Assembly (NCBI RefSeq): GCF_937973075.1
Contig: NZ_CALBWL010000049.1
Span: forward strand, 1 to 10,010
Reading direction: 5' to 3'
From: an uncultured Campylobacter sp.
GTDB lineage: Bacteria > Campylobacterota > Campylobacteria > Campylobacterales > Campylobacteraceae
Length of the DNA stretch: 10,010 bases
The notes under the pieces were generated by a model. It did not search any database. It was given only the letters and a program-made list of their open reading frames with translations, and was not told the DNA's origin. Of this stretch, positions 6,751-10,010 are shown piece by piece. A program made the position numbers and the translations under genes. Each line of letters begins with the position of its first letter. The stretch's first letter is position 1.

Positions 6751-6840
6751 AGCTTTGGCACAATAACTTCAATATCAGAGCCCAGTTCATAAATCTGGTT
6801 CGCAAGCAGGCAGAAGCTTTGGCGCAATAACTTTAACATC
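6751..6840 (+). repeat. Degenerate direct repeat, two 26-base copies 64 bases apart
   Basis: Bases 6751-6776 and 6815-6840 match at 23 of 26 positions; both begin AGCTTTGG and run through CAATAACTT. Similar shorter words (GGCGCGATAAG at 6689, GCACAATAAG at 6671) occur just before. The copies are not open in a shared frame and look like remains of a repeat array. Confidence 0.6.
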
Positions 6841-6919
6841 GCAAGCAGCGCGATCTAGCGCAGCGAACGACTCTCATGTGAAATAGAACGCCAAAAACAC
6901 GCGATGAAACAAAATTCTA

Positions 6920-6958
6920 AAAATTCCGAATTCCAAGCTCGACGGAATTCGGAATTTT
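6920..6958. terminator. Perfect 15-bp inverted repeat, possible bidirectional terminator
   Basis: AAAATTCCGAATTCC (6920-6934) and GGAATTCGGAATTTT (6944-6958) are exact inverted copies around a 9-base loop. The arms begin with A4 and end with T4, the form of a two-way intrinsic terminator, though the stem is AT-rich and the T run short. It lies between two convergent genes, where such an element would be expected. Confidence 0.5.
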
Positions 6959-7519
6959 AAATCTAAAATTTTAAAATCAAAATTTATGGATTTCAGACGA
7001 AGCGCGAAACTACTCCGGCTATGCCATAGACCGGCATTTGCGACCATTAAGATTAAAAGCCGTGTCTTGCGCTTTAAAAGCCTATGAGCCTTTTGCATTT
7101 ATATATTAAAATCACAAAAATTGCATTTGCGTTATTAAAATTATGGCATTTCTTGGCAATATAGGCTAATTCGCATAAAATCAGCCTGCGCGCGTTAAAA
7201 TTTAATCAATAATGTAATTTGGTAAGATTCGCCACGATAAAATAGTTTTATTATCATGCTTATCTTTAAAATTTATTCTATTATGCCGCTCTGATTAAGA
7301 TTAAATTTATTAGGATTTGATAAATCACGAATGCCCGGTCTCTGCCGCCAGATCTATTAACGCAATAGCAGATAAATTTCACACCCTCTTATTGATAGCG
7401 TAACTACGCCACAAAAGCATATTAATACCGCGAAATTTATTGAATTCCTGAAATTTTTGATCTTTAAAATATCACAAGACGGCTAAATCGCCAAAATTTC
7501 ATATTATTTGAATTTTGTT

Positions 7520-7557
7520 AAAAAGTAGATTCGGAAGCATAGCCCCCCCGAATCTAC
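7520..7557 (-). terminator. Intrinsic terminator of the formate dehydrogenase gene
   Basis: On the minus strand, a perfect 10-bp stem (GTAGATTCGG / CCGAATCTAC) with a 13-base loop is followed by five T residues. It begins 16 bases after the formate dehydrogenase stop codon. The loop and stem edge contain a run of seven G residues on the transcript strand (C7 at 7543-7549 on plus). Confidence 0.85.
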
Positions 7558-7573
7558 GGATAGGATTAAATTC

Positions 7574-9841
7574 TTAGAATTTAATCGGATGGTGGTGGAA
7601 GTCGTCGTAAACGACTTTATTGGTTTGAAATTTAATCCGCTTAAGCTCGCGGATACGCAAAAATTCCTCTTCGTCGATCTTTTTAATCTGAATCGCTGCC
7701 TTAAATGTAGGCGTTTTGGCGATTAGATCCCAGCCGCCGCTGGTTAGCTCGTTGCAGCAGCTCTCCCAGTAGTGATAAGACATCTGAATGATACCGTCCA
7801 TTATACACTCGGTGATGTCGGCCTTGATCGCGATATAGCCGTAGCGGCTCCACGCGACGATGAAATCGCCCTGCGAAATTCCATATCGCTCGGCGAGTTT
7901 CGGATTCATTTCCGCAATCGGTCCTATCGCGTCGCCGCCCTGCTCGACGGTCTTAGAGCGCCTAGTCATCGCGCCTCCTGCGTACTCGTAAACCTTACGC
8001 GTAGTTAGAAGCTGGATAGGGAACTCTGCATCGGTCTTCTCGTCCACGGAGCCCGCCATTACAGGATAATCTTTCGGCATATTCATACGTTTTGCGAATT
8101 CCTCTTTGGCGCTTTCGATCTTGCTCTTATCATCCACGAATAGAACTGGGACGAAATTTCCTTTACCGTCCGGAGTAAAGAATTTCTTATCAAGATACAA
8201 TGCAGGTCCGCCCATAGAATTCTCATCAGGGCACGGCCAGTGAAGTCCGTGGTATTTTTTGATACGATAATAGCTCATTCCGCCGTAGTTGTGCGGAGCT
8301 ACCCTGCGCACCTCTTCCCAAATTTGCTCTGGAGATTGAAATGTGAAATAATCCCCTAGTCCTAAGCGTCTGGCAAGCTCGCAGATGATAGCCCAGTCTT
8401 GTCTAGCTTGTCCCGGAGGGGCAACCACAATTTCGCTATGCTGTACGCGGCGCTCGGCGTTAGCATAAGTACCCTCCTTCTCGCCGCTGCAAGCTCCAGG
8501 AAGCACAACATCTGCTTTGCGGCTCGTCTCGGTTAAGAAAATATCTTGGATCACATACATCTCTACCTGCGAAATCGCGCGCAAGAAGTGGTTTGCGTTC
8601 GGATCGGTCATAACCGGGTTTTCGCCCATCGTCCAGAAGAATTTTACCCTACCATCAAGAATTGCGTCAGGCACTTCGGTTTTATGAATACCGATCTTGC
8701 CATTTAGATGACCTTTCGGCAAATTCCACTGGCGCTCAAACCAATCACGGGCACTTTCGTCGGTTACGGCTTTATAGCCGGTAAATACGTTAGGAAGCAT
8801 TCCCATATCGCAGCAGCCTTGAACGTTTTCTTGTCCGCGGATCGGTAGATCGCCGCTTCCAAGCTCGCCTACGTTGCCCGTTACGAGCATTAAATTTGAA
8901 ATATCACAAACCGCGCCTACGCCGTGGTTGAAGTGAGTTACACCCATTCCGTGCGTGATGACCGCAGGTCGCGTAGTAGCGTAAATTCTAGCTGCTTTTC
9001 TAATATCTTCAGCGTTTAACCTAGTGTATTTGGCTACGGCCTCAGGCGAATAATCTTTAACCGCCTCTTTTACATATTCAAAACCCTTGGTGTATTTCTC
9101 AACGAATTCGTGATTTACCAGGTCCTCGTCGATAATAGCATGGATTAAAGCGTTTATAACCGGGATATTGTGCTCCGGCTCAAGCTGGAGGTGGATATCT
9201 GCGCGATTTGCAAATTCCGTCTTAACCGGGTCAATTACGATGAGTTTAGCGCCTCTATTTAGCGCTCTTTGAACGTGCATAGCTACGATCGGGTGGCCAT
9301 TTTCTGGGTTTGAGCCGATCATCATAATGCAGTTGCTGTGAGTTCCGATCTCAGTAAAGCTATTTGTAGCCGCTCCGTTACCGATTGTTTTGGCAAGACC
9401 TGCCACAGTCGGAGCGTGTCAAATACGCGCGCAGTGATCGATATTATTCGTGCCTAAAATTCTAAGTAGCTTCTGCGCTACGTAGTTATCCTCGTGCGTA
9501 CAGCGTGCGGAATAGTTTCCGGCTATCGCGTCGGCACCGTATTTTTCTTTAACCTCGAGCATCTTTTTAGCAACCAAATCAAGCGCTTCGTCCCAGCTAG
9601 CCTCGACCAAATCGCCGTCTTTACTAAATTTGCCATTCTTTTTACGAATTAGCGGAGTAGTAAGCCTATCTCTAGAGCCTACGTAATTCCATCCGTAATA
9701 ACCTTTTAAACATAAACAACCTTGATTTACGGGGTTGTCGCTTACGCCGGTTGCGGATTTGATATAATTGTCTTCCGCAGTCAGCTCAATTTGACAGCCT
9801 GTGCCACAATAAGGGCATATGACCTTGCCTTTATTCGCCAT
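7574..9841 (-). CDS. fdhF: Selenocysteine-containing formate dehydrogenase catalytic subunit (FdhF-like), read through an in-frame TGA
   Basis: The enzyme oxidises formate to CO2 at a bis-molybdopterin-guanine-dinucleotide molybdenum (or tungsten) site and passes electrons through one 4Fe-4S cluster. The 755-residue product contains cluster ligands C9, C12, C16 and C44 (VICPYCGTGC, then CLCLKG with Lys46). The active-site stretch HCARI-Sec-HAPTVAGL follows, with Sec141 encoded by TGA at 9419-9421 and the catalytic His142. PIRGQENVQG then gives Arg335. The late residues form the molybdopterin-dinucleotide-binding domain (from about 605, including YHYWESCCNEL near 701-711). These positions parallel Sec140, His141 and Arg333 of E. 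coli FdhF. The start at 9841 has AAAGGAG just upstream; a longer frame to 9901 has no support. There is no Tat signal and no second iron-sulfur domain, so it is probably cytoplasmic. Redox partner genes are not in the window. If TGA were read as stop, both halves would be useless. Confidence 0.94.
9384..9421 (-). promoter_or_regulatory. Bacterial SECIS element of the formate dehydrogenase gene
   Basis: The TGA at 9421-9419 is followed on the minus strand by a hairpin whose apical stem is TGGCA / TGCCA (9405-9401 and 9395-9391) with loop GGTCT (9400-9396). Counting the T of TGA as 1, bases 17 (T), 23 (G) and 24 (T) match the U17, G23 and U24 known to be needed for SelB binding in E. coli fdhF, and the TGA-to-loop distance is identical. 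The hairpin is the signal for inserting selenocysteine; it lies in the coding sequence. Confidence 0.9.
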
Positions 9842-9900
9842 ATTTTCTCCTTTCGAAAATACTAAACATGCAAAATTACCATATATGCAATTTCGGCACA

Positions 9901-9906
9901 ATTATA
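9901..9906 (-). promoter_or_regulatory. -10 box of the formate dehydrogenase gene
   Basis: The minus strand reads TTTATATAATTGTG, containing TATAAT about 60 bases upstream of the start codon, with AT-rich sequence and no clear -35 before it. A palindromic CATATATG with partly symmetric flanks (about 9877-9893) lies just downstream of the expected start point and could bind a regulator; that is inference. A weak hairpin (TTTTGC / GCAAAA, 9935-9951) lies upstream of the box. Confidence 0.6.
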
Positions 9907-10010
9907 TAAATTCTTACCTAAAATAAAATTGAAATTTTGCCTTAAGCAAAAAGAATTTTTCCAATTATAATTAGGAGTAAGTTAGGGTAATTTCAGTAGT
10001 AATTTAAATT

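Larger units (their letters stand above)
6626..7519. other. Non-coding interval between convergent TRAP and formate dehydrogenase genes
   Basis: About 0.9 kb between two convergent genes. The left third holds eroded direct repeats and two inverted repeats (separate entries). From about 6960 to 7519 it is AT-rich, with scattered AAATTTA/AAAATTT words. I see no start codon with a ribosome binding site, no tRNA-like fold and no recognisable protein fragment there. A minus-strand frame of 74 codons (6874-7098) exists but lies over the inverted repeat and resembles no protein. Confidence 0.55.

Noticed and set aside
6874..7098. Minus-strand open frame of 74 codons
   Set aside because: It runs across the perfect 15-bp inverted repeat and encodes an arbitrary hydrophobic/basic mix; no ribosome binding site.
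9876..9900. Possible sigma-54 promoter (TTGCA element) ahead of formate dehydrogenase
   Set aside because: A TTGCA is present, but no GG doublet lies at the required distance upstream, while a good TATAAT is nearby.
9842..9901. Twenty-residue N-terminal extension of formate dehydrogenase containing two cysteines
   Set aside because: The internal ATG at 9841 has an ideal ribosome binding site and matches where FdhF proteins begin; the extension would overlap the promoter.

Overview
The window looks like chromosomal DNA from a member of the Campylobacterota, most likely a Campylobacter of the moderately GC-rich, host-associated (oral or gut) type. This rests on four things: the gene content (CmoA, S15 next to an Rrf2 regulator, a selenocysteine formate dehydrogenase), AAGGA-type ribosome binding sites, TATAAT-like -10 boxes with no clear -35, and an extreme density of the word AATTTT/AAAATT in and between genes. 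The species is not certain from sequence alone.

Layout. Bases 71-775 (+) encode the tRNA-modification enzyme CmoA. Bases 1033-1752 (-) encode an unrecognised, clearly AT-richer 239-residue protein with two predicted membrane segments. A gap from 1753 to 2209 holds a possible gene remnant. It is followed by rpsO (S15, 2287-2559, -) with a strong intrinsic terminator downstream. A divergent promoter region (2560-2663) separates rpsO from a tight three-gene operon on the + strand: an Rrf2-family regulator with three cysteines (2664-3077), a DHH/DHHA1 phosphoesterase (3074-4126) and a small acidic helical protein of unknown function (4116-4358). These overlap one another by 4 and 11 bases. A stretch of about 1.07 kb without a credible gene follows (4359-5431). 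Next comes a secreted TRAP-type substrate-binding protein (5432-6625, +) with an unusual Ser/Asn/Ala-rich C-terminal tail and no membrane subunits nearby. Bases 6626-7519 are non-coding, with eroded direct repeats and two sizeable inverted repeats.

The right end is a single long gene on the - strand (7574-9841): the catalytic subunit of a molybdopterin formate dehydrogenase, close in plan to E. coli FdhF. It is interrupted by an in-frame TGA at 9419-9421. Directly behind the TGA is a hairpin whose key bases fall at the same positions as in the E. coli fdhF SECIS, so the TGA should be read as selenocysteine and the two open halves belong to one 755-residue protein. It has its own -10 box upstream and an intrinsic terminator downstream, so it appears to be transcribed alone.

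I saw no CRISPR array, tRNA, rRNA, insertion sequence or phage gene. The regions most open to something undescribed are the AT-rich membrane protein, the Rrf2/DHH/small-protein operon, and the decaying repeats that run from the TRAP protein tail into the downstream non-coding DNA.
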